A stretch of DNA of 23,141 nucleotides, from NCBI GenBank assembly GCA_049509915.1, contig JBEKZL010000109.1:1-23141 (forward strand). Direction: 5' to 3'. The position numbers were made by a program, and so were the translations under genes. Positions 7,071 to 14,751 of this stretch are shown piece after piece. The stretch's first letter is position 1. Each line of letters starts with the position of its first letter. The stretch comes from JBEKYD01 sp049509915. GTDB lineage: Bacteria; Acidobacteriota; Terriglobia; Bryobacterales; Bryobacteraceae. The notes below the pieces were generated by a model that saw only the letters and a list, made by a program, of their open reading frames with translations, was not told where the DNA came from and searched no databases.

Positions 7071-7088
7071 CGAGACGAACGCGTCTCG
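7071..7088. other. Perfect 7-bp hairpin
   Basis: CGAGACG, a 4-base loop AACG, then CGTCTCG. It lies between the small hypothetical gene and the glycosidase gene. No T-run follows (TCCTTCC only), so a terminator is possible but not shown. Confidence 0.35.
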
Positions 7089-7316
7089 TCCTTCCACCGG
7101 TCCGGCCAACGCGTCCTCGATCATTGCAGCGCGAACGTTCTCTCCATTCATGGAGCAACCGAGCAAGGGATTCCAGATGCTCTCGCATTGTTCGTCTCTA
7201 TGAGACCCAGCTTAACCCAGCGATTGTCGTTTTCTGCCCTTATCGGAAAATGTACGTCGGGCTTTTCAACGCTTCGGGTACAGGGACCGCTGCAGTGTGT
7301 CTTGCACAAAGTGATA

Positions 7317-7330
7317 GACTCGAACGAGTC
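7317..7330. promoter_or_regulatory. Palindrome upstream of the glycosidase gene (possible operator)
   Basis: GACTCG-AA-CGAGTC is a perfect inverted repeat about 83 bases before the GH27 start. It could be an operator or a chance palindrome; no promoter hexamers can be firmly placed around it. Confidence 0.2.
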
Positions 7331-7412
7331 ACAGATTTGCATTCCTGCGTGTCGGACCGGCACGCACTGTGTTGCAGTATCGGTCTCGGACTATCAGCCG
7401 GAGGTCGCCTTC

Positions 7413-9773
7413 ATGACCCTTGCCGCCAAAATCCGTCCGCCAGCGGCGTTCATTTTTCTTTGTGCGGGGGCAGTCGCGCAGAACGTGCTCGCGCCGACCC
7501 CGCCGATGGGATGGAACAGTTGGGACTCCTTTGGCACCGGTGTCACTGAGGCCGAAGTCAAAGCCAATGCTGACTACATAACGAAGAACCTCGCCGCCCA
7601 TGGATGGCAATACGTCGTCGTCGATATTCAATGGTCGGAGCCGGATCCCAAAAGCCATGGCTATCGGCCTGATACCGAACTCGTGATGGATGCCAATGGG
7701 CGCCTGATGCCTGCGCCCAATCGCTTCCCCTCCGCCGCGGATGGAAAAGGCTTTAAGCCACTCGCCGACTATGTACATTCGAAGGGGCTGAAATTTGGCA
7801 TTCATATCATGCGCGGCATTCCGCGCCGCGCCGTCGATCACGACCTTCCCATTGCTGGCAGCACGCACAAGGCCTCCGAAATCGCCGACAAGAACTCCAT
7901 CTGCCGTTGGAACTCCGATATGTACGGCGTCGACGTTACCAAACCCGGCGGGCAGGACTACTACGACTCGATCGCCAAACTTTATGCGGAATGGGGTCTT
8001 GACTTCATCAAGGCCGACGACATGTTCGGGTTCGGCCAGGGCGGTGACCACTCGAGCGAGATCGCGGCGCTCAGCACGGCGCTGCGGAAGACCGGGCGCC
8101 CCGTCGTACTTAGCCTGTCGCCGGGAACTCGCGACGCCGACCAAGCTGTGTTCGTCGGCAAGTACGCACAAATGTGGCGCATCTCGGGCGATTTCTGGGA
8201 TCGCTGGCCGGACCTCAAGCGCCAGTTTTCGAACTTTACGAAATGGAGCCCCTACATCAAGGTCGGCAACTGGCCGGATGGCGACATGCTTCCCCTCGGC
8301 TACATCGGCATCCGCGCTGAACGCGGCGAGCCGCGCATGTCCCTGCTAACCCACGCTGAGCAGCGGACCCTCATGACGCTCTGGTCGATCGCGCGCTCAC
8401 CGCTCATGTTCGGTGGCAACCTCCCGGACAATGACCCTTGGACCCTCGACCTCATCACCAATGACGAAGTGCTCGGCGTCAATCAGAGGGCTGTGTCCAG
8501 TCGGGAACTTTTCACGCGCGGCAGCCAAGTCGCGTGGATCGCCGAGTTGCCCGGTTCAACCGCGAAATACCTCGCGGTATTCAATATCGGTGACGCGCAG
8601 GACGAAGACATAAAAGTGAACTGGTCCGATCTAGGGCTGCCGGCGAACTGCACCGTTCGGGACATTTGGGCGAAGCAGGAGCTTGGAGTCAAAGAAATCG
8701 GGCAGACGTTCAAGATTGCGCCCCACTCCTCGGCCTTTTACCGGGTGACGCCCGCGGGCGGTACGACGCTGATAGGCTATTTCCTCCCTATCCCCGTCCG
8801 GAGCCACCTGACGAAAAACGTGTGGGGTGCCGATAACGTCCTTCCCCGCGACCCGGAAAATGGCCTCGAAGACCCGACCGTCAGGCAATGGTATTACTGG
8901 GACGGGCAAATCATCAAAGGGCCCGATGACAAGTACCACATGTTCGCCAGCCGATGGGACCAGGCCCGCGGCCACAACGGATGGTTCGGTTCACAGGCGA
9001 TCCATGCCGTGAGCGACAACCCCATAGGGCCGTACAAAGACCAAGGCCTGACCTGGCCCGACAACCAGGGCGGCAAAGGCCACAACGTCACTGCACTGGT
9101 GCTTCCGGACAAGCGCTACGCCGTCGTGGTAAGCGAAACTAGGCCCGGCGACGTTTTTGTCTCGAACTCGCTTGACGGCCCCTGGGAGCAACTTGGTTCC
9201 ATTAAGGTCGATCCCAACGGATTCAATCTCCGCGATGCCCGGATGTCCAACGTAAGTGTCATGCTGCGGCCCGATGGCAAATTCGAAATCGTCGCACGTT
9301 CCGGCGCGATCATGATCAGCTCTGATGGCATTCTCGGTCCCTACAAATTACAGGGTCCCAGCATCTACGCGGGCATGCCCGGCCTGCCGACGCGCAATCT
9401 GGAAGATCCCGTGATCTGGTACAGCGGCGGCATCTATCACATCGTCGTGAACTGCTGGAGCGAACGAAAGGGATTCCATTTGAGCTCGCCTGACGGCATC
9501 AATAACTGGAAAAATCGAGGCGTGGCATACGACCCGACTACGGACTTCGTCCGCTACCAGGAGGGGACCCTAAACCACTGGGACAAAATGGAACGGCCGT
9601 CCGTTCTGATCGAAAACGGCCATGTCGCGTACTTCACCTTCGCCGTGCTCGACGTGCCGAAGGAGCAGGAAAAAGGAAACGACAATCACGGCAGCAAGAT
9701 CCTAGTGATCCCTTTCGACGGCGTAGCGTTCGATTCGGACATGAAAAAGCTCGTGGACTCGGAAGCGAAGTAG
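7413..9773 (+). CDS. Secreted GH27-type glycosidase fused to a beta-propeller-like region
   Basis: A 786-residue protein. ATG at 7413 is chosen because GGAGG lies 8 bases upstream and a signal peptide follows (hydrophobic 9-22, likely cut after AVA). The in-frame extension up to 7188 has no such features. Residues about 26-370 are a GH27 (alpha-galactosidase-type) barrel: TPPMGWNSWDSFG at 29-41, likely nucleophile D202 in FIKADD, and likely acid/base D260 in RISGDFWD. A beta-sandwich linker region runs to about 448. Residues about 450-786 have repeats of GH43/GH32-like propeller style (LEDPTVRQWYYWDG, NLEDPVIWYSGGIYH, ...SSPDGINNW). Predicted exported and acting on alpha-galactosides or related plant or microbial glycans. 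It stands alone, without transporter or regulator genes. Confidence 0.88.
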   Translation: MTLAAKIRPPAAFIFLCAGAVAQNVLAPTPPMGWNSWDSFGTGVTEAEVKANADYITKNLAAHGWQYVVVDIQWSEPDPKSHGYRPDTELVMDANGRLMPAPNRFPSAADGKGFKPLADYVHSKGLKFGIHIMRGIPRRAVDHDLPIAGSTHKASEIADKNSICRWNSDMYGVDVTKPGGQDYYDSIAKLYAEWGLDFIKADDMFGFGQGGDHSSEIAALSTALRKTGRPVVLSLSPGTRDADQAVFVGKYAQMWRISGDFWDRWPDLKRQFSNFTKWSPYIKVGNWPDGDMLPLGYIGIRAERGEPRMSLLTHAEQRTLMTLWSIARSPLMFGGNLPDNDPWTLDLITNDEVLGVNQRAVSSRELFTRGSQVAWIAELPGSTAKYLAVFNIGDAQDEDIKVNWSDLGLPANCTVRDIWAKQELGVKEIGQTFKIAPHSSAFYRVTPAGGTTLIGYFLPIPVRSHLTKNVWGADNVLPRDPENGLEDPTVRQWYYWDGQIIKGPDDKYHMFASRWDQARGHNGWFGSQAIHAVSDNPIGPYKDQGLTWPDNQGGKGHNVTALVLPDKRYAVVVSETRPGDVFVSNSLDGPWEQLGSIKVDPNGFNLRDARMSNVSVMLRPDGKFEIVARSGAIMISSDGILGPYKLQGPSIYAGMPGLPTRNLEDPVIWYSGGIYHIVVNCWSERKGFHLSSPDGINNWKNRGVAYDPTTDFVRYQEGTLNHWDKMERPSVLIENGHVAYFTFAVLDVPKEQEKGNDNHGSKILVIPFDGVAFDSDMKKLVDSEAK

Positions 9774-10037
9774 TCGATCCGACCCGACGGCTATGGGTGT
9801 CGCGTGCCTGCCCATGCCGCCTGTGCCAAGGGGCGCAAGGATCTCGTAAGTGCCGAGTTTGTCTCCGGCTGCAAGCGGCGTAACGGTCAGACCAGTTTAC
9901 CAATCGGTGCGGGGATAGGTCTTGGATAACGGCGTATCCGGACAGAACCGAGTAGTTGAAGAGCGGCCAACCACCCGCTCGCGATCCGATTGAAACAGAA
10001 ATCTCCGCCACTCTCCAGATCCATTCATCCCGTTGAG

Positions 10038-10326
10038 CTAGACGCCCGGAGCCCGATAGGCCACCGGTTTGGAGAGGGCCTCATCCGCCTCGACTACTGT
10101 CAGCAGAACCGTGGTCTTGGTGCGCGCCATTCCGCTGGCACATGCGGCGGAATCGAGTGCAGGCGCGCTGACGTGATCTGGCAGATCCGCAATTAGAATG
10201 ACATCGTTCTCGCCAAGGCAGAAGTAGATGGCATCGAGTTTTCCTGAGCTTTTTGACAGCCTGCACGATGGCTGTCTTCCGGCAGGAGGGCTTGTCCTTG
10301 GTCAGCCCTTTGTGTCCCTCAGCCTG
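10038..10326 (-). pseudogene. Broken GYD-domain gene
   Basis: The minus strand reads QAEGHKGLTKDKPSCRKTAI (then VQAVKKL) in one frame and GKLDAIYFCLGENDVILIAD, DHVSAPALDSAACASG, MARTKTTVLLTVVEADEALS and VAYRAPGV (TAG) in the next. This follows the GYD family plan ('YTAEGLKGLLKDGPSGRKAA ... GGKLDAFYFAFGDTDVYVI'). One frameshift lies near 10245-10255, and the first ten or so residues are missing because the preceding broken gene runs into it. GYD proteins are small cytoplasmic proteins of unknown activity, often near stress genes. Confidence 0.78.
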
Positions 10327-10890
10327 GCCACCTTCGCGTCCTTCGCGCACAACCACTTCAGCATCGCGACCGAAAGCGTCTCCAGGTATGCAGAGAGCAC
10401 GATGCTGGTATCCGAGCAAGCGCGAGCGGTTTCCACGGTGAACACCAGCGTGGATGTCTGCTCTGTTCGTAACAGGGCATCGACGTAATCGTGGATCGTG
10501 AGTTCCGAATCCGGGGTCGATCAGCCCATCCAAGAAGCTCAGGTGAGCGACGAATCCGAAGGCGAATTCGTTTCGCAGGCGAGGACGCCGATGTGCCGGA
10601 AGAACAGTCAGGGCACCTACGGGAGCTCCGTCGAGGTGAACAATCGCCAAACCGGCGTCCGTCAGGTCGTACGCGGTGGTCTGGAATTCGCATTCGGGAG
10701 ACCCCGGCACGCGGCATATGCCTTGAAAGGCCACCGGACCCTTCCGGAGTTTTCGCAACACGGCGCCGGCCTCGTGCACCTCACGCGTGGTGTCAGTAAC
10801 GTCGTGCCAAAACCAGCCGGTGGAGTCCCATCCGTGAATGTGGACGTCCGTGTCGGCTACCGCAACACAGCAAGAGTTCAAATTGCACAC
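10302..10890 (-). pseudogene. Frameshifted gene of an unnamed conserved family (copy A)
   Basis: From GTG at 10890 one frame reads HGWDSTGWFWHDVTDTTREV, AGAVLRKLRKGPVAFQGICR, ECEFQTTAYDLTDAGLAIVH and FAFGFVAHLSFLDGLIDP. Near 10500 the coding passes to another frame: LTIHDYVDALLRTEQTSTLV, FTVETARACSDTSIVLSAYL, ETLSVAMLKWLCAKDAKVA, stopping at 10302. Joined, this would be about 195 residues. The last 60 residues recur at 17994-18176 with mostly silent differences, showing the segment was under protein-level constraint. I cannot name the family. The single long minus-strand frame from 10890 to 10081 is partly genuine and partly read-through. Confidence 0.6.
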
Positions 10891-10945
10891 AAGGCTGATC
10901 TACTGGCAACGGAGTAGCCAAACTAATCGGCGTTGTAGCTTTATT

Positions 10946-11010
10946 ATTTTCGGAGTAGAAACCCCTATTTTAACTTTGCCGAACGTCGCCTTTCGCGACA
11001 CTCCGAAAAT
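10946..11010. repeat. 65-bp element bounded by perfect 11-bp inverted repeats
   Basis: ATTTTCGGAGT at 10946-10956 is mirrored by ACTCCGAAAAT at 11000-11010. Inside the right half is a second small hairpin, GTCGC-CTTTC-GCGAC (10985-10999). The inner sequence is AT-richer than its surroundings. It could be a structured RNA or a terminator between convergent or degraded genes, or a very short mobile-element relic. It sits between two broken genes. Confidence 0.6.
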
Positions 11011-11262
11011 TTCGTGGGCATGCGGCGACCGTGGATGCTAGGTGCAATGTGAGGACCTTCGACGGTTGAGTCGGTTTACCGGTGCTGACAGACATCGAGT
11101 AGGCTGGGAAAATGCACCCTCTGGCACAGAAAGTGCAACTTTTGCTGGCAGGTGCGAGCGATCCATGCGCAGAGAGCCTTCGCCGGCGCAGTTGTTGCGG
11201 CCGAACTGCCGATCAACCGGCTCTCCGGAGCGTGCGGGGCGTATAATGCTGGCGGAGGCACC

Positions 11263-11604
11263 GTACGCTTCGAGACGTTCTCCTTTGGCTCCGTCCGTAT
11301 TGACGGTGTCACCTATGACCACGACATGGTGATCGACCGCGGAGAGGTGCGCAAGCGCAAGAAGAAGCCGTCCAAGAAATTCCGCGAGGCCTTCGGCCAC
11401 ACGCCGCTCTCGTTCGAGGAGGAGATGCCGTGGAGATGCAGGCGCCTCATGATCTGCACTGGAAGCGGCGCCTTGCCGGTCTTGGGGAAGTGCAGCGAGA
11501 AGCCAAGCGCCGCAAGGTCAAACTCCTGATCATGCCGACGGTTGAAGCAATCGAAGAAACAACACCCGCGTGACACGAACGCCATCTTGCACGTCACATG
11601 CTGA
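11263..11604 (+). pseudogene. Broken Mth938-like (DUF498) domain gene
   Basis: The reading starts VRFETFSFGSVRIDGVTYDH, continues with VIDRGEVRKRKKKPSKKFRE and AFGHTPLSFEEEMPWRCRRL, then needs a frame change at the G-run 11484-11487 to give EVQREAKRRKVKLLIMPTVE, and another at T11571 to give DTNAILHVTC and TGA. All parts match the Mth938 family in order, ending with its typical 'TNAILHVTC'. The ribosome site GGAGG at 11254-11258 precedes GTA at 11263, where a start codon would be expected. Two single-base changes and a lost start make a functional gene unlikely. The family is of uncertain function. Confidence 0.85.
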
Positions 11605-11837
11605 ACGAGCCGGAGACCGCATCCCTCCTCCAAACCTCAAACCAGACACCGCATGATATGACCGGCAATGGATTTAAAGAGCGAACCATGCCTGGAACGA
11701 TCCCCCTCCGGCAAACCGTATGGGGAGTTCCCAGTGGGCGGCGTACGCGGCAGAAAACAGGAGCGTGTGGTTACTGCCACAGCGCACCACCGCCTCATCG
11801 GCTGCGCGAAACCCCGAGTATCGGGCCACACCGGACT

Positions 11838-12041
11838 TCAAGATTGGGCCTTATGGAACACGTACAGGAATAGTGCCACACCCAGGCTTGCCAGCAGATG
11901 AATTCCCGATGCGAGCAGCGCTATCGCAGCAGCCGCACCCCGCACAAAACTCAACAGGTCACGGATGAAACCCGCCGCCAGCAGAAACGTCAGCAGAATC
12001 ATCCCGATCAATGCCAAGAGCGCTGCGTTCTTGAGTCTCAT
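11838..12041 (-). CDS. Small two-span membrane protein
   Basis: A 67-residue protein with two hydrophobic helices: residues 7-25 (ALLALIGMILLTFLLAAGF) and about 36-60 (AAAIALLASGIHLLASLGVA...), joined by a short RDLLSFVRG loop and ending HKAQS. Both termini are probably cytoplasmic. No strong ribosome site precedes the ATG. Proteins of this shape and ending (FLYVFHKAQS) are familiar hypothetical membrane proteins of acidobacteria. It may be co-transcribed with the upstream microcompartment gene on the same strand, which ends 100 bases before its start. Confidence 0.7.
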   Translation of the reverse strand: MRLKNAALLALIGMILLTFLLAAGFIRDLLSFVRGAAAAIALLASGIHLLASLGVALFLYVFHKAQS

Positions 12042-12141
12042 GCTTGAAGTATACGTCTGCTGCTTCGCTCTGGCAGGCCTTCTAGACCTTGCTGCGGACC
12101 TCCCGGATCGAAAGAAGGTCTTTGTCTTCGAGCATCAGCCG

Positions 12142-12423
12142 TCATCTCTTGAGACCGCCACTCGGGAGGACCTTCTCCACCTCCTCGTGGGGCCGGGGAA
12201 TGACGTGAAAGCTGACCAACTCGCCGACGCGCCGGGCCGCGGCCGCACCCGCGTCGGTGGCCGCCTTGACCGCACCAACGTCGCCGCGGACCGTGACACA
12301 AACCAACCCGGCGCCGACGTATTCCTTGCCCTGCAAGATCACGTTGGCGGTTTTGACCATGGCGTCGGCAGCTTCGATTGCGGCCACCAAACCCTTGGTT
12401 TCAATCAGGCCCAAGGCCTCCAT
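12142..12423 (-). CDS. Bacterial microcompartment (BMC-H, PduA/EutM-type) shell protein
   Basis: A 93-residue single BMC domain: MEALGLIETKGLVAAIEAAD, MVKTANVILQGKEYVGAGLV and VTVRGDVGAVKAATDAG contain the family's conserved positions in order. The tail HVIPRPHEEVEKVLP is also typical. Such proteins form hexamers that tile the shell of carboxysome-like compartments. The ribosome site is excellent (GGAGG at 12428-12432). No enzyme, pentamer (BMC-P) or other shell gene lies within the window, so this is an orphan shell gene here. It might serve a compartment encoded elsewhere, or assemble alone into tubes or sheets. Confidence 0.93.
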   Translation of the reverse strand: MEALGLIETKGLVAAIEAADAMVKTANVILQGKEYVGAGLVCVTVRGDVGAVKAATDAGAAAARRVGELVSFHVIPRPHEEVEKVLPSGGLKR

Positions 12424-12444
12424 CTTTCCTCCAATTCGGGTGAA

Positions 12445-12484
12445 ATCATAACGCTACCGTTCCGATTCGAGTGTACACCCGCTC
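12445..12484 (-). promoter_or_regulatory. Candidate promoter and operator of the BMC shell gene
   Basis: On the minus strand a TATGAT box (12445-12450) lies about 22 bases before the start codon. Twenty bases further upstream, where a -35 box would be, is the palindrome GTGTACAC (12471-12478) within GAGCGGGTGTACACTC. No good TTGACA is visible, so the palindrome may be an activator site. The same 15 bases occur at 15529-15543. Confidence 0.4.
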
Positions 12485-12536
12485 GCCCCGGATTCCCGGA
12501 CACAGCCCTCTTGAACTCGGACCTCGCATGGCGTAA

Positions 12537-12725
12537 CCGCGGGGACGGGTACTCGGTGACCCGGTTGTGGAGTTTCAGACCAACTTTGGCGGCGGCAAAA
12601 CGCACTCGATGCTCGCTCTATGGTGCGCGGCTGAAGATTCCGAAACCGGCGCGCGCCGAAGAGGGGATGGAAAACGCGCTAAGCTCGGATGGAGAACGCT
12701 TCCTTCGGCTAAGGAGAGACTATGA
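12537..12725 (+). pseudogene. Fossil of a DUF499-like P-loop ATPase
   Basis: A 62-codon stretch without stops contains GDPVVEFQTNFGGGKTHSML then AL. This matches the Walker A region of the DUF499 ATPases ('EFQTNFGGGKTHSMLALYHL'), which occur in phage-defence-associated gene clusters with DUF1156 methylases. G-G-G-K-T/S is the ATP-binding loop. Nothing before or after fits the rest of the large ATPase, and there is no start codon with a ribosome site. Its stop overlaps the ATG of the YtxH gene by chance or after deletion. Confidence 0.55.
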
Positions 12726-13057
12726 GCGATAAAAAAGCGGGAGACCGTGCGACATTCTTCCTGCTGGGAGCCGCGATCGGTGCGGCGGCAGGATTGCTAA
12801 TCGCACCGGCGTCAGGCGCACGAACTCGCCGGAGACTAGTCCGCAAAGGCAACGAAGTTGCGGATTACCTGATCGACGCGGGCAAGGAACTGGTAGAGAA
12901 ATGCGAGTATCTTTACGAGCGTAGCGGGGAACTTGTGGGGGATGAGACGCGCGAGTTGTCTGGGAAGTATCGCGCGCTGCATGAGCACAGCAAGCAATTG
13001 CTGGACGAGACCGAAACGATCCTCCGCCGTGCCAAAAGCGCCGCCACGAGCCGGTAA
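12722..13057 (+). CDS. YtxH-domain membrane-anchored protein
   Basis: A 111-residue protein: short charged start, one membrane helix at about 12-32 (FFLLGAAIGAAAGLLIAPAS), then GARTRRRLVRKG, the classic YtxH continuation, and a long helical Glu/Lys-rich tail to residue 111. Likely anchored in the inner membrane with the helical part in the cytoplasm. YtxH proteins belong to the general stress response in several bacteria. AAGGAGAGACT precedes the ATG. It diverges from the BMC shell gene, with a 300-base gap that holds the DUF499 fossil. Confidence 0.9.
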   Translation: MSDKKAGDRATFFLLGAAIGAAAGLLIAPASGARTRRRLVRKGNEVADYLIDAGKELVEKCEYLYERSGELVGDETRELSGKYRALHEHSKQLLDETETILRRAKSAATSR

Positions 13058-13194
13058 TTGCGAGGGCGCGACGGCTCGATGATATTTCGAGACTGGCAGC
13101 GGTGGCAGTCGCCCAAGCCGGCGGGTTCGTGCTGACGATTCATAGCCCCTCATCGGGCGACCTCAATGGACGTGGTGCTGGTGGCGGAAGCCCA

Positions 13195-13599
13195 CTATTG
13201 CTCGCCGGCCGGGAGGGTGGCGCGCCGCGTCCTGGCGAAGACGTCTTGCAAGTCGCCGATCACGCCGGGGTCGCCTTTCGCCAGTTCCGCCGTGATCTTG
13301 TCGCGCGGAGGCATGAGATCCTCCAGGGCTTTCCGGGCGGGCGAGTCGGCGGCCTGGTTGGCAAGTTCCCGAGCGCGATTGAAGAATCGGGCGGACGTGG
13401 CGGCCGCGAGGCCGTAGTTTTTCTGGCTGGCCTGAACGTAGGACAGCCCGGCGAGATCGCGAAGCTCAGCATTTGCCTTGGCTTGCTGGAGCGCCTGCAA
13501 TTCACCCTCCTGGCGCCGGCTTTTGATGTCCTGCGGAAGGAAGCCGACCAAGAAGGCAACGACAACCGCGATGGCCTCTATGAGTAATCTGTTCTTCAC
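13195..13599 (-). CDS. Membrane-anchored helical hypothetical protein
   Basis: A 134-residue protein starting from GTG at 13599, chosen because GAGGAGGA lies 5-8 bases upstream; the longer in-frame start at 13668 lacks a site. Residues 5-22 form a membrane helix (LLIEAIAVVVAFLVGFLP). The rest is soluble and helical, rich in Ala/Gln/Arg (SRRQEGELQALQQAKANAEL; SARFFNRARELANQAADSP), with a TPR-like feel but no definite repeat. Its probable place is the inner membrane with the helical part on either side. I recognise no family. Confidence 0.68.
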   Translation of the reverse strand: MKNRLLIEAIAVVVAFLVGFLPQDIKSRRQEGELQALQQAKANAELRDLAGLSYVQASQKNYGLAAATSARFFNRARELANQAADSPARKALEDLMPPRDKITAELAKGDPGVIGDLQDVFARTRRATLPAGEQ

Positions 13600-14447
13600 T
13601 GAGTCCTCCTCTTCAGGGTAGTCCACGGCCGGGGTCGCAGATTGCGCCAACAGCGAGCACAAGTCCAAGATTCAGTCCGCGCTGGCCGCCATCCACTACC
13701 AGAGCGCGCAGGGCGACATCCGACATGCACCCCACGCTTCCCTCGCTCGGCTTGCTCGGGCGCACCTTCGCCGCCTCCAGTTGGGAAACAAATCTGAACC
13801 CAGACGAGGCCGCCGTCAAGGCATCCGAACCTGCGGGGTGGGGCGATCCTAGATCGAAGGGAGAACTGGAACTTTGCAGTCATCGTTCCGGCGCCTGATC
13901 CGATGCCCCCCCGGCACGGGCGCGGCGAGTGCGACATATCCAAGGGATAGGCTAGGCATGTCAATCTTGAGGGCGATGCCCAGCGCGCCCGCTACCAAAA
14001 GATTTCTGACGGATACCCCTCGTCTCCCAGGACAATGGGCAACCGTAAGGGGCCCTCTCTTAGCAACAAATGGACGCGGTTGGACCTTGCCGTTCCGCGC
14101 CAACAAACTGCTCTACAAACTGGCGAGGACCGTCTAGCATCTCCCCAACGCCAGGGAACCATATGATGACGGCGTTTTCGCGAAAGCCGAGCAGAGATAT
14201 CGAAAACGGACGGAAAGGCCGCTGCCAGGCCGGGATTCACGTTCTGCATGTTACCGCCCGGCCGAGTTCCTTGCCGATCGTCAACGACGTGAACGTCGCT
14301 CCATGCCGGTCACCGTCACATTCGGCTCGCCATTCGAGGCTGGATGTTGCGCGATGGCAATGGGGAGCTGGTCATCCGGCGGTGTTGGGCTTTATCCTAT
14401 TCCAATAAATTCCAATAGGTGAAACCCAGAAGTAGATACCGCCAAAT
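13600..14447. other. 848-bp region without a supported gene
   Basis: Several overlapping readings exist on both strands (for example 13849-14106 minus, 13874-14137 plus, 14070-14408 plus) but all are Arg/Pro/Ser-rich, lack ribosome sites and show no motif. A coding-like piece, SEHKSKIQSALAAIHYQSAQ, appears on the plus strand near 13655-13715 without a start. The stretch probably contains further decayed genes that can no longer be named. The 5' end of the TM-anchored gene and its ribosome site are at 13600-13615. Confidence 0.5.
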
Positions 14448-14660
14448 CTATTCCTTTCTGCCTGCGACGAGAAGTACAACGCCGCCAATGAGGGCCACGG
14501 CCCCAAAGATGGGAGGCAGCGGAACGTCGTGTGTCTTGTCGCGTGTAGCGTGAATCGGTCCGATGTCGACGACCTTTTCCCTGGTCGTATACGTAAACCC
14601 ACCCCACGCGAGACCGAACAGACCAAGCACTATCAGAATGACGCCAATCGTCTTGCTCAC
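14448..14660 (-). CDS. Small two-span membrane protein
   Basis: A 70-residue protein from GTG at 14660 (GAAGGGGG upstream). It has a membrane helix at 4-22 (TIGVILIVLGLFGLAWGGF), a polar middle TTREKVVDIGPIHATRDKTH and a second helix at about 51-68 (PIFGAVALIGGVVLLVAG) ending RKE. The middle probably faces the periplasm. Similar short proteins resemble the DUF3185 type; I cannot be sure of the family. It lies close to CsbD on the same strand, suggesting shared expression with the stress genes. Confidence 0.75.
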   Translation of the reverse strand: MSKTIGVILIVLGLFGLAWGGFTYTTREKVVDIGPIHATRDKTHDVPLPPIFGAVALIGGVVLLVAGRKE

Positions 14661-14751
14661 GGCAGCCCCCTTCGGCAGCGAATACAATTAGGAGCGAGGC
14701 AACCCACCCGAGGCCGAGGGCTTCCAGTGCTCCGGACAGACCTAATCGTAT

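Noticed and set aside
7188..7412. 75-residue N-terminal extension of the GH27 gene
   Set aside because: No ribosome site; the internal ATG at 7413 has GGAGG at ideal distance and directly starts a signal peptide.
10081..10890. Single intact 269-residue minus-strand gene
   Set aside because: Its first half is genuine coding, but after about 10500 conserved coding lies in another frame (confirmed by copy B), and near its end it crosses a GYD gene partly in the wrong frame.
10498..10917. Plus-strand 139-codon reading
   Set aside because: Antisense to the broken DYVDALLRTE-family gene; no ribosome site.
11242..11247. TATAAT box before the Mth938 remnant
   Set aside because: No acceptable -35 sequence at 16-18 bases, and it lies only about 16 bases before the expected start, so it cannot be relied on as a promoter.
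11965..12732. Plus-strand 255-codon reading
   Set aside because: Covers the antisense of the BMC gene and reads the DUF499 fossil in the wrong frame.
14396..14419. CCTATT...AATAGG inverted repeat
   Set aside because: Only 6 pairs with a 12-base loop, and mismatched inside; expected by chance in AT-rich local sequence.
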